NCBI GenBank assembly: GCA_002401955.1
Contig: NVUQ01000003.1
Coordinates: 49,991 to 113,990 of the forward strand
DNA: 64,000 nt
Reading direction: 5' to 3'
DNA from: Flavobacteriales bacterium
Lineage (GTDB): Bacteria; Bacteroidota; Bacteroidia; Flavobacteriales_E; Vicingaceae
The position numbers were made by a program, and so were the translations under genes. The notes beneath the pieces are model-generated. The model did not search any database. It was not told the DNA's origin and saw only the letters and a program-made list of their open reading frames with translations. Shown piece by piece: positions 1-8,326 of this stretch (its first letter is position 1; every line of letters starts with the position of its first letter).

Positions 1-1227
1 GCTTTTCTTTCTTTTTTTGCTCAAGATATTGAGTATGCTCGAAGAATTATTGACACACTAACCTCATCCCAATTTGCAGGAAGAAGTGCCGTTTCTGATG
101 GCGAAAAAAAAGCAGCAAACTACATTGCAAATGAGTTTAAAACTCAAGGATTAAAACCGTTTAGTGATTCTTTTTTTCAAGAGTTTAATTTTCCTATTAA
201 TACGTTTCCAGGGGAGCTTAATGTTAGTTTTGATAATGTAAATTTAATTGCAGGTAAAGATTATTTGGTTGATGCAGCCTCTGGAAAAATAAGTGGAACT
301 TTTCAGTTGGTTTGGTATAATAAAGAAAATTTCCCTTCAAAAAAACAACTAAAAAAACTAGCGAGTCGTAATTTTTTCGATAATAAATTTATTGTTATTG
401 ATGATGAAGGAGTTGATAAAGAAAACGAATCGTTTCCGCTCTTAAAACTTAATATTTATAATGCTGCAGGAATCATTTTTATTGAAAATAAAAAATTAAC
501 AAAACACCTTTCTTCTACCCATAATGAGTTTGCTGTTTTACGAATAAAAAGAGAAAGTATAACCCGAGATTATAAATCTATTACCTTAACAATTGATCAA
601 CTATTTATTAGAAATTACCAATCACAAAATGTAATAGGATATGTAAAAGGCAGCGAATATCCAGATTCTTTTATTGTGTTTTGTGCTCATTATGATCATT
701 TAGGGAGAATGGGGAATGAAGTATATTTTCCAGGAGCGAACGATAATGCAAGTGGAGTAGCGATGTTGTTAAATTTATCAGACCACTATTCAAAGAAAAC
801 ACAAGCTAAAAAAACAATGGTTTTTATGGCTTTCGGAGCAGAAGAGGCAGGAATTATTGGGTCTAAATATTTTGTAGAGAATCCGCTAATACCGTTAAAC
901 CAAATTAATTTTGTTTTTAATATGGATTTAATGGGAACAGGCAGTGAAGGTGCTATGATTGTAAACGGAAAAGTTTATAAAAACCATTACGATAAAATAG
1001 TTGCCATAAATAAGAAACATAATTATTTACCCATTATAAAATCAAGAGGAAAAGCTGCTAATAGCGATCACTATTGGTTTAGTGAAAAAGGAGTCCCTTC
1101 TTTTTTTATGTACACTATGGGAGGAATAAAAGCTTATCATGATGTGTATGATATTTCTAAAACACTTCCATTAACAAAATTTGAAACTTGTTTTCGGCTA
1201 ATTCGTGATTTTGCAAATGATTTGTAA
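1..1227 (+). CDS. M28 family zinc metallopeptidase, 5' end outside the window
   Basis: This is the C-terminal part of a secreted aminopeptidase-like M28 protein. The frame is open from base 1, so the TTG at 265 used by the ORF track is not the start. The first visible residues (AFLSFFAQ) look like the end of a signal peptide, so little is missing. Zinc-site motifs are in the expected order: AHYDHLG, then GANDNASG, the catalytic Glu pair in FGAEEAG, NMDLMG and a late SDHYWF histidine. Family members remove N-terminal residues from peptides outside the cytoplasm. It lies 27 bp before a thioesterase gene and may be co-transcribed with it. The peptidase family is clear; the substrate is not predictable. 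Confidence 0.9.
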   Translation, partial: AFLSFFAQDIEYARRIIDTLTSSQFAGRSAVSDGEKKAANYIANEFKTQGLKPFSDSFFQEFNFPINTFPGELNVSFDNVNLIAGKDYLVDAASGKISGTFQLVWYNKENFPSKKQLKKLASRNFFDNKFIVIDDEGVDKENESFPLLKLNIYNAAGIIFIENKKLTKHLSSTHNEFAVLRIKRESITRDYKSITLTIDQLFIRNYQSQNVIGYVKGSEYPDSFIVFCAHYDHLGRMGNEVYFPGANDNASGVAMLLNLSDHYSKKTQAKKTMVFMAFGAEEAGIIGSKYFVENPLIPLNQINFVFNMDLMGTGSEGAMIVNGKVYKNHYDKIVAINKKHNYLPIIKSRGKAANSDHYWFSEKGVPSFFMYTMGGIKAYHDVYDISKTLPLTKFETCFRLIRDFANDL

Positions 1228-1254
1228 CTAAATTTGCAGCTATAATAAAGACTT

Positions 1255-1764
1255 ATGAGAAAAAAAACAGCAGAATCTACAAAAGCAATAATGACAGAGT
1301 TAGTGTTACCTAACGACACAAACACCCTAGGAAACTTAATGGGAGGAAGGCTATTACACTGGTTGGATATTTGTGCTGCAATATCTGCCCATAGGTGTTC
1401 CAATAGAATTGTTGTTACAGCTTCGGTAAACAACGTTTCTTTTTCTCACCCAATTAAATTAGGTGATATCATTACTTTAGAAGCAAAAGTTTCTAGGTGT
1501 TTTAACACGTCTATGGAGGTAATTATAGAGGTTTTTGTTGAAGACCATAGAACAGGTGAAAAAACAAAGTGTAACGATGCCATTTATACTTTTGTTGCTG
1601 TAGATCAAATGGGAAGTCCAATAGAAGCACCAGAATTAATTCCAGAAACAGAACAAGAAAAAGAGCGTTATGAAGGAGCTTTACGAAGAAGACAACTCAG
1701 TCTAATTTTATCAGGAAAAATGAAACCTGAAGATGCTTCAGAATTAAAAAAATTGTTTCAGTAG
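1255..1764 (+). CDS. acyl-CoA thioesterase, hotdog fold (YciA/ACOT type)
   Basis: This 169-residue protein has the single-hotdog acyl-CoA hydrolase signature. The N-terminal stretch NTLGNLMGGRLLHWLD holds the family's conserved Asn and Gly-Gly, and ASVNNVSFSHPIKLGD forms the second conserved block. Such enzymes hydrolyse acyl-CoA to free acid and CoA in the cytoplasm. The C-terminal 40 residues are charged (EQEKERYEGALRRRQ) and probably helical, as in many ACOT-type proteins. The ATG at 1255 is the first in frame and gives the normal family length. The acyl-chain preference cannot be told from sequence. Confidence 0.88.
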   Translation: MRKKTAESTKAIMTELVLPNDTNTLGNLMGGRLLHWLDICAAISAHRCSNRIVVTASVNNVSFSHPIKLGDIITLEAKVSRCFNTSMEVIIEVFVEDHRTGEKTKCNDAIYTFVAVDQMGSPIEAPELIPETEQEKERYEGALRRRQLSLILSGKMKPEDASELKKLFQ

Positions 1765-1790
1765 AAAAAGAAAGTTCTGTTTTGTTATAA

Positions 1791-1908
1791 GTTATGCCAA
1801 TTTAATTTCAAAACACCCAACAATGTTTTTTGTATAATGCCGATAGATAATCAAAGCCTGAGAATAAGTGTAACGAAATTATCGGGCATTTTGATTATAA
1901 ATCGGTAT
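1791..1908 (+). repeat. MITE-like dispersed repeat, copy A
   Basis: This non-coding element of about 115 bp recurs at 13611 (same strand) and at 62301 and 63838 (opposite strand), with a half copy at 3027. Its two ends are imperfect inverted repeats: CCAATTTAATTTCAAAAC at one end pairs with the complement of the other end (CCGATTTGTAATCAAAAT). An inner stem pairs AATGCCGATA with TATCGGGCATT. There is no ORF inside. It fills most of the 370-bp gap between the thioesterase and the next gene; the rest of the gap (1909-2133) shows nothing I can identify. Confidence 0.75.
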
Positions 1909-2133
1909 AACAACGTTGCTTTTTTACCTCTAAATTGATGTCATTTTTTTAAGTCATCATATCGTATTAAATAAGTAGATAAAAATATTTTTTACTAAAA
2001 ACAGGAGGAATAGATAACAGTACGACAATTTGTGGCTTTCCCAAAACTTACAATTTTAATTAGAACCTATCCAATATAGAATTGTTTAAAAAAAAGAAAG
2101 CTACAAAAAGTCATCGTGCATCTAAAAATGCTA

Positions 2134-2799
2134 CTATCCCAGATATTTCCATGACGTATCATTGGTCCATTTTATTGCTAACCCATCCTTAGAAAGGGTC
2201 CCCCTTTCATCACCTGTGGCATCTGTAAAATCCACCTCAATAGTTATAGGTTGAATATGCTGAGATATATTAGAATAACCAATAAAAGGCCCTCTACCAT
2301 CACCATATTTAATGGTATACTCATCACCTGGTTTATTTTTGAAAGAAACCGATATTTCTGTTCCATTTGAATCTTCCCACATTCCAATAAAAGGTATGGG
2401 GTTAGTTTGCTCTGTCATAATTTTGACAGGAAGACCTTCTAAATGTTTCCCTTGAAATTGAAAGCTTCCTATACCTTTATTATCTGACTCTAAGTGTAGT
2501 GAAGCATTAAAAGGAAACTCAATTGGATTTATTGGATTGTTGGAAGGAATATATCCTTGTAAGGTTATTCCTTGAACAAATACCCCGTATCCTGTAGAAT
2601 AAATAGTCCCTGTTACATTACCTATGAATGGTTTTTCTACAGGTGGATTTAAATAAATTTTCACAGTGCCATGCACTTTGTGCTCTTCTTCATCGAGTGT
2701 TAATGTGAAATTCACATAAGCCTCGTTTAAATTAAATAAAATTCCTAAAGTACCTTCAATTGTTTTGGTATCTGTAATTACTGTTGTATTATTTGACAT
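2134..2799 (-). CDS. unknown 221-residue beta-rich protein
   Basis: I do not recognise this protein with confidence. It has no signal peptide, membrane segment or catalytic motif, and looks like two beta-rich halves. The first half (about residues 15-130) alternates hydrophobic and polar residues around FTLTLDEEEHKVHGTVKI and PFNASLHLESDNKGIG. This resembles the layout of DUF1842-type beta-sandwich proteins, but only weakly. The second half (about 135-221) has GMWEDSNGTEISVSF and ends WTNDTSWKYLG. The gene stands alone between two repeat-bearing gaps and opposite to its neighbours. The start ATG at 2799 is the first in frame. Confidence 0.6.
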   Translation of the reverse strand: MSNNTTVITDTKTIEGTLGILFNLNEAYVNFTLTLDEEEHKVHGTVKIYLNPPVEKPFIGNVTGTIYSTGYGVFVQGITLQGYIPSNNPINPIEFPFNASLHLESDNKGIGSFQFQGKHLEGLPVKIMTEQTNPIPFIGMWEDSNGTEISVSFKNKPGDEYTIKYGDGRGPFIGYSNISQHIQPITIEVDFTDATGDERGTLSKDGLAIKWTNDTSWKYLG

Positions 2800-3026
2800 C
2801 TCTACTTTTTTTATTTTCCTACTCTATTTAAAATAGGCTTTTCGGATACCGCCTTTGTAATTAAAAACTGATAGTAGCTACCCAATCGAATAATTTGTTT
2901 TTGATTACCTAACAAATATCTGTAGATACTAGAATATATTTTAGCGTATAAACACCCCTTTTTAAAATCGGGTATTTACACCTAATCATAATTATTCTAT
3001 ATTAATGGGCCACCCAAAATTGAAGC

Positions 3027-3072
3027 GTTATCCCAATTTAATTTCAAAACACACAACAATGATGTTTGTTTG
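3027..3072 (+). repeat. half copy of the MITE-like repeat in a 500-bp gene-free gap
   Basis: The left end of the repeat family (GTTATCCCAATTTAATTTC, then AAAACACACAACAATG) is present, but the remainder is missing or diverged beyond recognition. The gap 2800-3303 holds nothing coding. It does contain two small hairpins just downstream: GTTTGTTT paired with AAACAAAC near 3064-3088, and ATTGCTT paired with AAGCAAT near 3173-3196. Their function, if any, is unknown. Confidence 0.55.
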
Positions 3073-3303
3073 TAAAAAAACAAACGGTGTGAGTAATACC
3101 TGGAGTTCACGTAGTTTTAAAACCGCTTTTACCCTTAAAAAGATTTAGTAGTGGTAAGATTAGGATACCTACATTGCTTTTGCTTTGAAGCAATAATGTT
3201 GGTAATCTGACTATAGCTATCAATAATAATTAACCTGATTAAACCTTTTAGATTTGTTAAAGTCTAAGGCCTGAAACAAGTTAAAAAACTACTCTTATCT
3301 ATT

Positions 3304-4269
3304 ATGAAACTATACTATAGCTTACTCATTAATTTATTGATAATTTTTTCAATTTCCGCCCAACCTGCTCTTTTACCAACAATTGGAGTTGGAAATTTAC
3401 CTTCTGATTCAGATCCTATTTGCACCATACCAATGGTTGGTGGATCTAGCAGTAATATATTCGTTGGAGACACTATTCCCCATTTTAAACTATACGACAT
3501 CAATGGGGTTCAAATGGACATCGGTTCAACCTTACAACAAGGAAAGGCAGTATTAATTATGTGTGGTAGCTTTACTTGCCCCGCTTTTAGAAATAAAGTT
3601 GATGAACTAGCAACTATTGCAGCTATGTATCCAACGCAACTTGAGGTAATGATGATTTATGTGGTTGAAGCACACCCTAAAACTCCAGACCTTTGCCCTT
3701 ACTCTGGGCTAGTTAATGAAGCAAACAATGTTGGCACCAGTGCTTCATTTCTTCAACCTACAACTTACCTCGAAAGAAAAAATGCGGTTCAAGAATTTCT
3801 TGATAGCATGACGGTAGAAATTAGTGGTATTCCGGTATACATTGATGGGCCGTGTAATGAATGGTGGCACGCATTTGGCGAAGCACCCAATGATGGTTTT
3901 TTGATAAATCCGGATGGAGTTGTTGAAATAGAACAAGTTTGGTTCGATAAATTTCCAGACGATATGTTTGCAGATGTTGCTACCTATATTGCAGCCAATC
4001 CAAACCTAGGAACAACTGAATATTTTCAACAGAAGATTAACATTTTTCCTAACCCTGTGGCTTCTGGAAAAAATATAACCCTGAGTATTCCTAAGGAAAT
4101 GGGCAACTACACTATAGATTTAATTGATATTACAGGAAAAACGATCATGACTTTAAACAATACTGCTAGCCTTAGATTGGATGAGAAATTATTTCAACAA
4201 GGTGTTTATTTTATGAAAATTACAGCGGATAACGGAAAAACCTATACCAAAAAATTAATCATTAACTAA
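3304..4269 (+). CDS. secreted deiodinase-like thioredoxin-fold protein with T9SS sorting domain
   Basis: This 321-residue protein has a signal peptide (about 1-19, ending SAQ), a thioredoxin-fold domain (about 50-235) and a type A T9SS C-terminal sorting domain (about 245-321, INIFPNPVASG ... GVYFMKI ... KKLIIN). The central domain follows the iodothyronine deiodinase pattern: GSFTCPAF where deiodinases have GSCTUPSF, then IYVVEAHP, LERKNAVQEF and IPVYIDGPCNEWW. Cys92 occupies the selenocysteine position and is encoded by TGC, not by a recoded stop. A thiol redox or peroxiredoxin-like role outside the cell is a fair inference; thyroid-hormone chemistry is not implied. The next gene starts 11 bp downstream and also carries a T9SS tail. 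Confidence 0.8.
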   Translation: MKLYYSLLINLLIIFSISAQPALLPTIGVGNLPSDSDPICTIPMVGGSSSNIFVGDTIPHFKLYDINGVQMDIGSTLQQGKAVLIMCGSFTCPAFRNKVDELATIAAMYPTQLEVMMIYVVEAHPKTPDLCPYSGLVNEANNVGTSASFLQPTTYLERKNAVQEFLDSMTVEISGIPVYIDGPCNEWWHAFGEAPNDGFLINPDGVVEIEQVWFDKFPDDMFADVATYIAANPNLGTTEYFQQKINIFPNPVASGKNITLSIPKEMGNYTIDLIDITGKTIMTLNNTASLRLDEKLFQQGVYFMKITADNGKTYTKKLIIN

Positions 4270-4280
4270 AAACAGCACCC

Positions 4281-4940
4281 ATGAAATATTTTATCCTTTC
4301 TCTTTTAATATGCACCTCTACTTACAATTTCGGTCAAAGTACCTACACTTTTACTTTAGATGATGACAGTGTAAAATATGGAGCATCAGGTTCAACGTTA
4401 ATGATCTTCGGAAAATTAAAAAACACAGGACCCATTTCTGTTGTTATTGATGTTATTAGAGTGCAAAATGACTTACCCTCGGGATGGCAATCTTCTATTT
4501 GTACAGATATTTGCTACCCACCAACTCAAGACAGCACAATGATACAAATCTTAGCAGGCGATTCTTCTTATTTTGATTTTTCTTTTTATTCTACCTCAGT
4601 AGATACAGGATTTGCTACCGTTCTTGTACGAAACCAAGGAGCACCAACCACCAATGTATATTTACAACAATTTTTAGGCATAACAACGCTAACAGGAGTA
4701 ATGGAAGTTACAGCTTTAAAGCCCAGAATAGAATTATTCCCTAACCCAACTTCATCACGCTTATCTATTGATATGGATGAAGAAATTAATAAAGTGATGA
4801 TTTACACCTTAAATGGAAAGTTGGTACAAACAGCATTTAATGCTTCATTTTCAATTGAGCAATTACCTCAAGGAACTTATTTGATTAATGTTGAGACAGA
4901 AAATGGAATTGCAAAATCGAAATTTGTAAGAATAGATTAA
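4281..4940 (+). CDS. secreted protein of unknown role with T9SS sorting domain
   Basis: This 219-residue protein has a signal peptide (about 1-18, ending NFGQS), an Ig-like beta-rich middle (about 25-140) and a T9SS type A sorting domain (about 150-219, IELFPNPTSSRLSID ... LPQGTYLINVETENG). The middle contains a close cysteine pair in SSICTDICYPP that could form a disulphide. It lies 11 bp after the deiodinase-like gene and shares its export route, so the two are probably one transcript and may act together at the cell surface. I do not recognise the middle domain. Confidence 0.75.
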   Translation: MKYFILSLLICTSTYNFGQSTYTFTLDDDSVKYGASGSTLMIFGKLKNTGPISVVIDVIRVQNDLPSGWQSSICTDICYPPTQDSTMIQILAGDSSYFDFSFYSTSVDTGFATVLVRNQGAPTTNVYLQQFLGITTLTGVMEVTALKPRIELFPNPTSSRLSIDMDEEINKVMIYTLNGKLVQTAFNASFSIEQLPQGTYLINVETENGIAKSKFVRID

Positions 4941-5058
4941 GTTTATCTATTAATCTTCCTCAAACAAAATGTTAACTTATAACTAAAACACATCTGTGTT
5001 TTAGTTGTAAGTGACACCTACTTAATTGTTACCGTCTTTACAAACTTGTTCCTTTCTT

Positions 5059-5119
5059 AAATAAAAGAATTTCTTGAAACGATCATCCCCGAAGCAGAGC
5101 TTTCGAGGTATTTCGATCG
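5059..5119 (+). repeat. 61-bp repeat identical to the last 61 bases of the window
   Basis: This segment matches 63940-64000 base for base. It carries a hairpin whose outer stem is GAAACGATC paired with GATCGTTTC (5076-5084 with 5115-5123). An inner part, CCCCGAAGCAGAGC, faces TTCGAGG. A shorter relative (CCCCGAAGCAGAGCTTCGAG) lies at 5225-5244 and a degenerate one near 13573. The gap 4941-5331 therefore holds repeat DNA and no gene. Confidence 0.75.
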
Positions 5120-5331
5120 TTTCATTTTAACCTAAAGGTCAAAATCCAAAATTCACTTATTTTGCCTCACCCAAAACTTTTACAAAGTTTTGACCTCTCC
5201 GAAAGGAAAGGTGTGTTTGGAAACCCCGAAGCAGAGCTTCGAGGAATTCTCTTGATTAACAATCCTTAACATTTAAAATCAAGCACTTAACTAGTTTATT
5301 CTTAAATTTGGTAAAACAAAAACTTAAATCT

Positions 5332-5553
5332 ATGTTCAGGAAAGGAATTTCAGTATTATTAGCAACTCTAACTTTATTTTTTGCAACATTAGCAATTTTA
5401 GGTGTTTGGGAGGTAATAGAAGTAAAAAATATAGCGTGGAAATCGCTCTACTCCATATTTATCATCTTTATTGCATCAGCAATTATCTTGTTTATATTCT
5501 CGGTAATTTATAAAAGTGGAGATGACAATAATCAATTGCCACCTAATTCATAA
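5332..5553 (+). CDS. small two-helix membrane protein, unknown
   Basis: This 73-residue protein is mostly two membrane segments (about 6-26, SVLLATLTLFFATLAILGVW, and about 42-63, YSIFIIFIASAIILFIFSVI) with a short polar tail (KSGDDNNQLPPNS). I prefer the ATG at 5332 over the TTG at 5308 of the ORF track. The TTG lies inside TAAATTTG, which itself looks like a promoter -7 element. The gene is followed by a terminator shared with the convergent HU gene. The function is unknown. Confidence 0.55.
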   Translation: MFRKGISVLLATLTLFFATLAILGVWEVIEVKNIAWKSLYSIFIIFIASAIILFIFSVIYKSGDDNNQLPPNS

Positions 5554-5568
5554 TTCGTATAAAAACAA

Positions 5569-5600
5569 AAATCCCTCTATCAATATTGATAGAGGGATTT
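5569..5600. terminator. bidirectional intrinsic terminator
   Basis: A near-perfect stem pairs AAATCCCTCTATC with GATAGAGGGATTT around a tiny AATATT loop, flanked by A-runs on one side and T-runs on the other. It sits between the convergent small membrane protein gene and the HU gene and can end both transcripts. Confidence 0.85.
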
Positions 5601-5621
5601 TTTATTAGATATAAAATCTAA

Positions 5622-5894
5622 TTATTTTACTGTATCAGCTAATGCTTTACCAGCTTTAAATTTAGCTACTTTTTTAGCTTTAATTTGAATAGCAGCTCCT
5701 GTTTGAGGGTTTCTACCAGTTCTTGCAGCTCTTGCAGAAATTGAAAATGTTCCAAATCCGATTAACTGTACACTGTTTCCTTTCTTTAAAGATCCTGTTA
5801 CGTTAGATGTAAATGCATTTAAAGCATTTCCTGCGTCAACTTTTGATAATCCTGCATCTTTAGCGATTGCATCAACTAATTCTCCTTTGTTCAT
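5622..5894 (-). CDS. hup: HU family DNA-binding protein
   Basis: This is a 90-residue histone-like protein of normal HU length. It starts MNKGELVDAIAKDAGLSK, has the dimer core IGFGTFSISARAARTGRNPQTG with the DNA-contacting arm, and ends KFKAGKALADTVK. HU dimers bend DNA and help package the nucleoid. The gene is monocistronic: a TAAATTTG promoter-like element lies upstream and a strong terminator follows. Being HU rather than IHF is inferred from the N-terminus and single-copy context. Confidence 0.95.
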   Translation of the reverse strand: MNKGELVDAIAKDAGLSKVDAGNALNAFTSNVTGSLKKGNSVQLIGFGTFSISARAARTGRNPQTGAAIQIKAKKVAKFKAGKALADTVK

Positions 5895-5930
5895 AATTAT
5901 AATTTTTTAATTGTTAATAAATATTGAAAT

Positions 5931-5938
5931 CAAATTTA
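5931..5938 (-). promoter_or_regulatory. possible promoter -7 element of the HU gene
   Basis: Read on the minus strand, the sequence is TAAATTTG, which matches the Bacteroidota TAnnTTTG element. It lies about 37 bp before the HU start codon. No clear -33 TTG is visible, so this is a candidate only. Confidence 0.4.
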
Positions 5939-6002
5939 GTAGATTTTATATAGGTTTTTTGAATGTTGTTAGATAGTTATTAACAAGCTATTAACATTAA
6001 TT

Positions 6003-6929
6003 CTATTCAGAAAATGAAATCTCAAAAGTGTTTCCTTGAACTGCAATTTCTGTATTTTCAAAAACTGTTTTTGCTTCAGATAAAAGCACGTTTAAATCTG
6101 GGTAACGATTAGAGAAGTGTCCGATAATCAGTTTTTTAGCTTCTGATTTTAGTGCAATTTCTGCAGCTTGTTTTGCTGTAGAATGATAGGTTTTCTTTGC
6201 TCTATCAGCATGTTCATCAGTAAAAGTTGCTTCATGATAAAGCAAGTCTACCCCGTTAATAATTGGAATAATTGACTCTAAATATTTGGTGTCGGAACAA
6301 AAGGCGTAAGAAAAAGAAGGCAAAGGCTCTGTTGTTAACCTAATATTTTTGATTGTTTCGCCACTTTCAGTAATATAATCTTCACCTAATTTAATCTTGT
6401 TTATTTGATATTTAGGCACTTCAAAAGTTTTTAATGCTTTTGGATTAATTCTACGTGGTTTTTGTTTCTCTTTAAAAAGATAGCCCGAACAAGCTATTCT
6501 ATGCTCAAGAGGAATAGAAATAATCTCAATTTTATCATTTTCATAAACCAATTCCGATTCATTAGCATTTACCTCCTTATATATAATAGGATACTTTAAA
6601 TGGCTTTTAGAATTTTTTAAATGAACATTTACTATTTCTTTAATATTACCAGGACAGTAAATAGTTAACTCACTGGTTCTACCTAATAAATGCATGGTTT
6701 GAATTAGCCCTATCAATCCCAAATAATGGTCGCCATGTAAATGGCTAATAAAGATGTGATTGATTCGTTGGAGTTTTATCTTATGCTCACGTAATTTAAG
6801 CTGCGTTCCTTCACCACAGTCCATTAAATAGTACTGTTCGTTTACATTTATAAGTTGAGAAGTTTGATTTCTTGTTAAAGTTGGTGATGCTGATGCATTA
6901 CCCAATATTAGAATACTAAACTTAGTCAT
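6003..6929 (-). CDS. rnz: ribonuclease Z
   Basis: This 308-residue metallo-beta-lactamase-fold nuclease removes 3' trailers from tRNA precursors. The zinc motif HLHGDHYLGL follows the N-terminal GNASASPT and MDCGEGTQ blocks. Later ligands are seen in FCSDT, YHEATF and GHFSNRY. The length matches the short bacterial/archaeal RNase Z class. The start is 5 bp after the stop of the STAS-domain gene, so the two are probably co-transcribed. Confidence 0.94.
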   Translation of the reverse strand: MTKFSILILGNASASPTLTRNQTSQLINVNEQYYLMDCGEGTQLKLREHKIKLQRINHIFISHLHGDHYLGLIGLIQTMHLLGRTSELTIYCPGNIKEIVNVHLKNSKSHLKYPIIYKEVNANESELVYENDKIEIISIPLEHRIACSGYLFKEKQKPRRINPKALKTFEVPKYQINKIKLGEDYITESGETIKNIRLTTEPLPSFSYAFCSDTKYLESIIPIINGVDLLYHEATFTDEHADRAKKTYHSTAKQAAEIALKSEAKKLIIGHFSNRYPDLNVLLSEAKTVFENTEIAVQGNTFEISFSE

Positions 6930-6934
6930 CTAAA

Positions 6935-7306
6935 TTATTCAGTCCCTATGTTTCTTTCAAAATTATCCACCAAAACTGTATCAATAGCTTCTTGGGCTGT
7001 TTTCTTAATGTTTAAAATAGAATCTAATTGAGAAATAGCAATTAGTTTTTCTACCGCTGGTTGTAATGCACTTAAAATAAAAATGCCATTTGCTTCTTTA
7101 CAAACTCTATGACCAACCAATAAAGCGCTTAATCCGGAAGAATCACAATATTTTACGCTTTCTAAATCAATTAAAATATTTTTTGCTCCTTGTTTACTAA
7201 TTAAAACAATTTCAGATTTTAAATCTGGAGCTACAATAGCATCAAGGTGAACAGTACTAAACTTAATTAAAGTATAATTATCTTGTTGGTCTGTTTTAAA
7301 ACTCAT
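6935..7306 (-). CDS. STAS-domain protein, anti-sigma-factor-antagonist-like
   Basis: This 123-residue single-domain STAS protein has the typical core IDLESVKYCDSSGLSALL, whose serine after the aspartate is the position phosphorylated in SpoIIAA-type antagonists. Partner kinases or phosphatases are not next to it; the downstream neighbour is RNase Z, 5 bp away. It may regulate a partner by phosphorylation-dependent binding, but the partner cannot be named here. A C-terminal extension of about 15 polar residues follows the domain. Confidence 0.85.
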   Translation of the reverse strand: MSFKTDQQDNYTLIKFSTVHLDAIVAPDLKSEIVLISKQGAKNILIDLESVKYCDSSGLSALLVGHRVCKEANGIFILSALQPAVEKLIAISQLDSILNIKKTAQEAIDTVLVDNFERNIGTE

Positions 7307-7375
7307 GCTATATTATTTTGTGGTTAAACAAATATATATAAACTGAGATAATAAACAAATTAACTAGTATTGAAT

Positions 7376-8326
7376 TTACTCTTCTATTTTTTTATAGGCT
7401 CCAATAATGGCTTTTACCAACTTATGGCGAATAACATCTTTTTCATCGAAAATGATTACGCTAATATCATTTACTCCATCCAACACATTTAAAGCCTGAG
7501 ATAAACCAGATGGTTGTCTTTTAGGTAAATCTATTTGGCTAGGATCTCCCGTTATAATAAACTTAGCAGATTTCCCCATTCTAGTTAAAAACATTTTAAA
7601 TTGACTTTCTGTAGCATTTTGAGCTTCATCAAGTATAACAAAACATTTATCTAAAGTTCTTCCTCTCATAAAAGCCAATGGAGCAATTTGTATAATTCCA
7701 TTTTCTAACATTTCTGCTAACTTTTCTGAAGGAATCATATCTCTTAACCCATCATATAAAGGTTGCATGTAAGGATCTAATTTCTCTTTTAAATCGCCCG
7801 GTAAAAAACCTAAATTTTCTCCAGCTTCAACAGCGGGTCTGGTTAATATAATTCTTCTTACCTCTTTGTTTTTAAGAGCTCGCACAGCTAATGCTACGGC
7901 TGTATAGGTCTTGCCTGTTCCAGCAGGACCAACTGCAAAAACCAAATCGTTCTTTTCTGATGCCTTTACCAACTTACGTTGATTTGCTGTTTTTGCTTTT
8001 ACAACCAACCCACCATTTCCATAAACTAGAGCTTCATCATCATGTTTTAATGTGCTACTTTTTCCTGTAGCAGCATCTTCATCCATCAACTGTTCAATAT
8101 TGTTTTCGGTTAATTGTTTGTACTTTAATAGATGTTTCATCATTAAACCAATTTTATCCGCAAATAATGAGATTTCATGATCATCGCCAATAGCTTTAAG
8201 TACATCGCCTCTGGCAATAACTTTTAATTTTGGGAAATACTTTTTGATTACACTTAATTTACTTTCGTTTACTCCGTAGAGTTCAACTGGGTTGATGCCA
8301 GAAATTTCTATTACTTTTTCGCTCAA
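7376..8326 (-). CDS. phoH: PhoH-like ATPase
   Basis: This is a 316-residue PhoH/YbeZ-type P-loop ATPase. It has an N-terminal region of about 110 residues including a KH-like segment, then Walker A GPAGTGKTYTAVAL (about 135) and Walker B CFVILDEAQNAT (about 230). The family motifs GFLPGDLKEKLDPY and ITGDPSQIDLP are also present. Family members are linked to RNA metabolism and often act with YbeY. It runs in the same direction as the STAS and rnz genes with a 70-bp gap. Confidence 0.93.
   Translation of the reverse strand: MSEKVIEISGINPVELYGVNESKLSVIKKYFPKLKVIARGDVLKAIGDDHEISLFADKIGLMMKHLLKYKQLTENNIEQLMDEDAATGKSSTLKHDDEALVYGNGGLVVKAKTANQRKLVKASEKNDLVFAVGPAGTGKTYTAVALAVRALKNKEVRRIILTRPAVEAGENLGFLPGDLKEKLDPYMQPLYDGLRDMIPSEKLAEMLENGIIQIAPLAFMRGRTLDKCFVILDEAQNATESQFKMFLTRMGKSAKFIITGDPSQIDLPKRQPSGLSQALNVLDGVNDISVIIFDEKDVIRHKLVKAIIGAYKKIEE

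Noticed and set aside
265-267. TTG at 265 as start of the M28 peptidase
   Set aside because: The frame is open to base 1 and encodes family sequence and the end of a signal peptide, so the true start is outside the window.
1765-2133. Small RNA or tRNA in this and other intergenic gaps
   Set aside because: Hairpins here are explained by the dispersed repeats; I found no cloverleaf with conserved T-loop bases in any gap.
3571-3585. Selenocysteine in the deiodinase-like protein
   Set aside because: The codon at the Sec position is TGC (Cys); there is no in-frame TGA and no selenocysteine machinery in the window.
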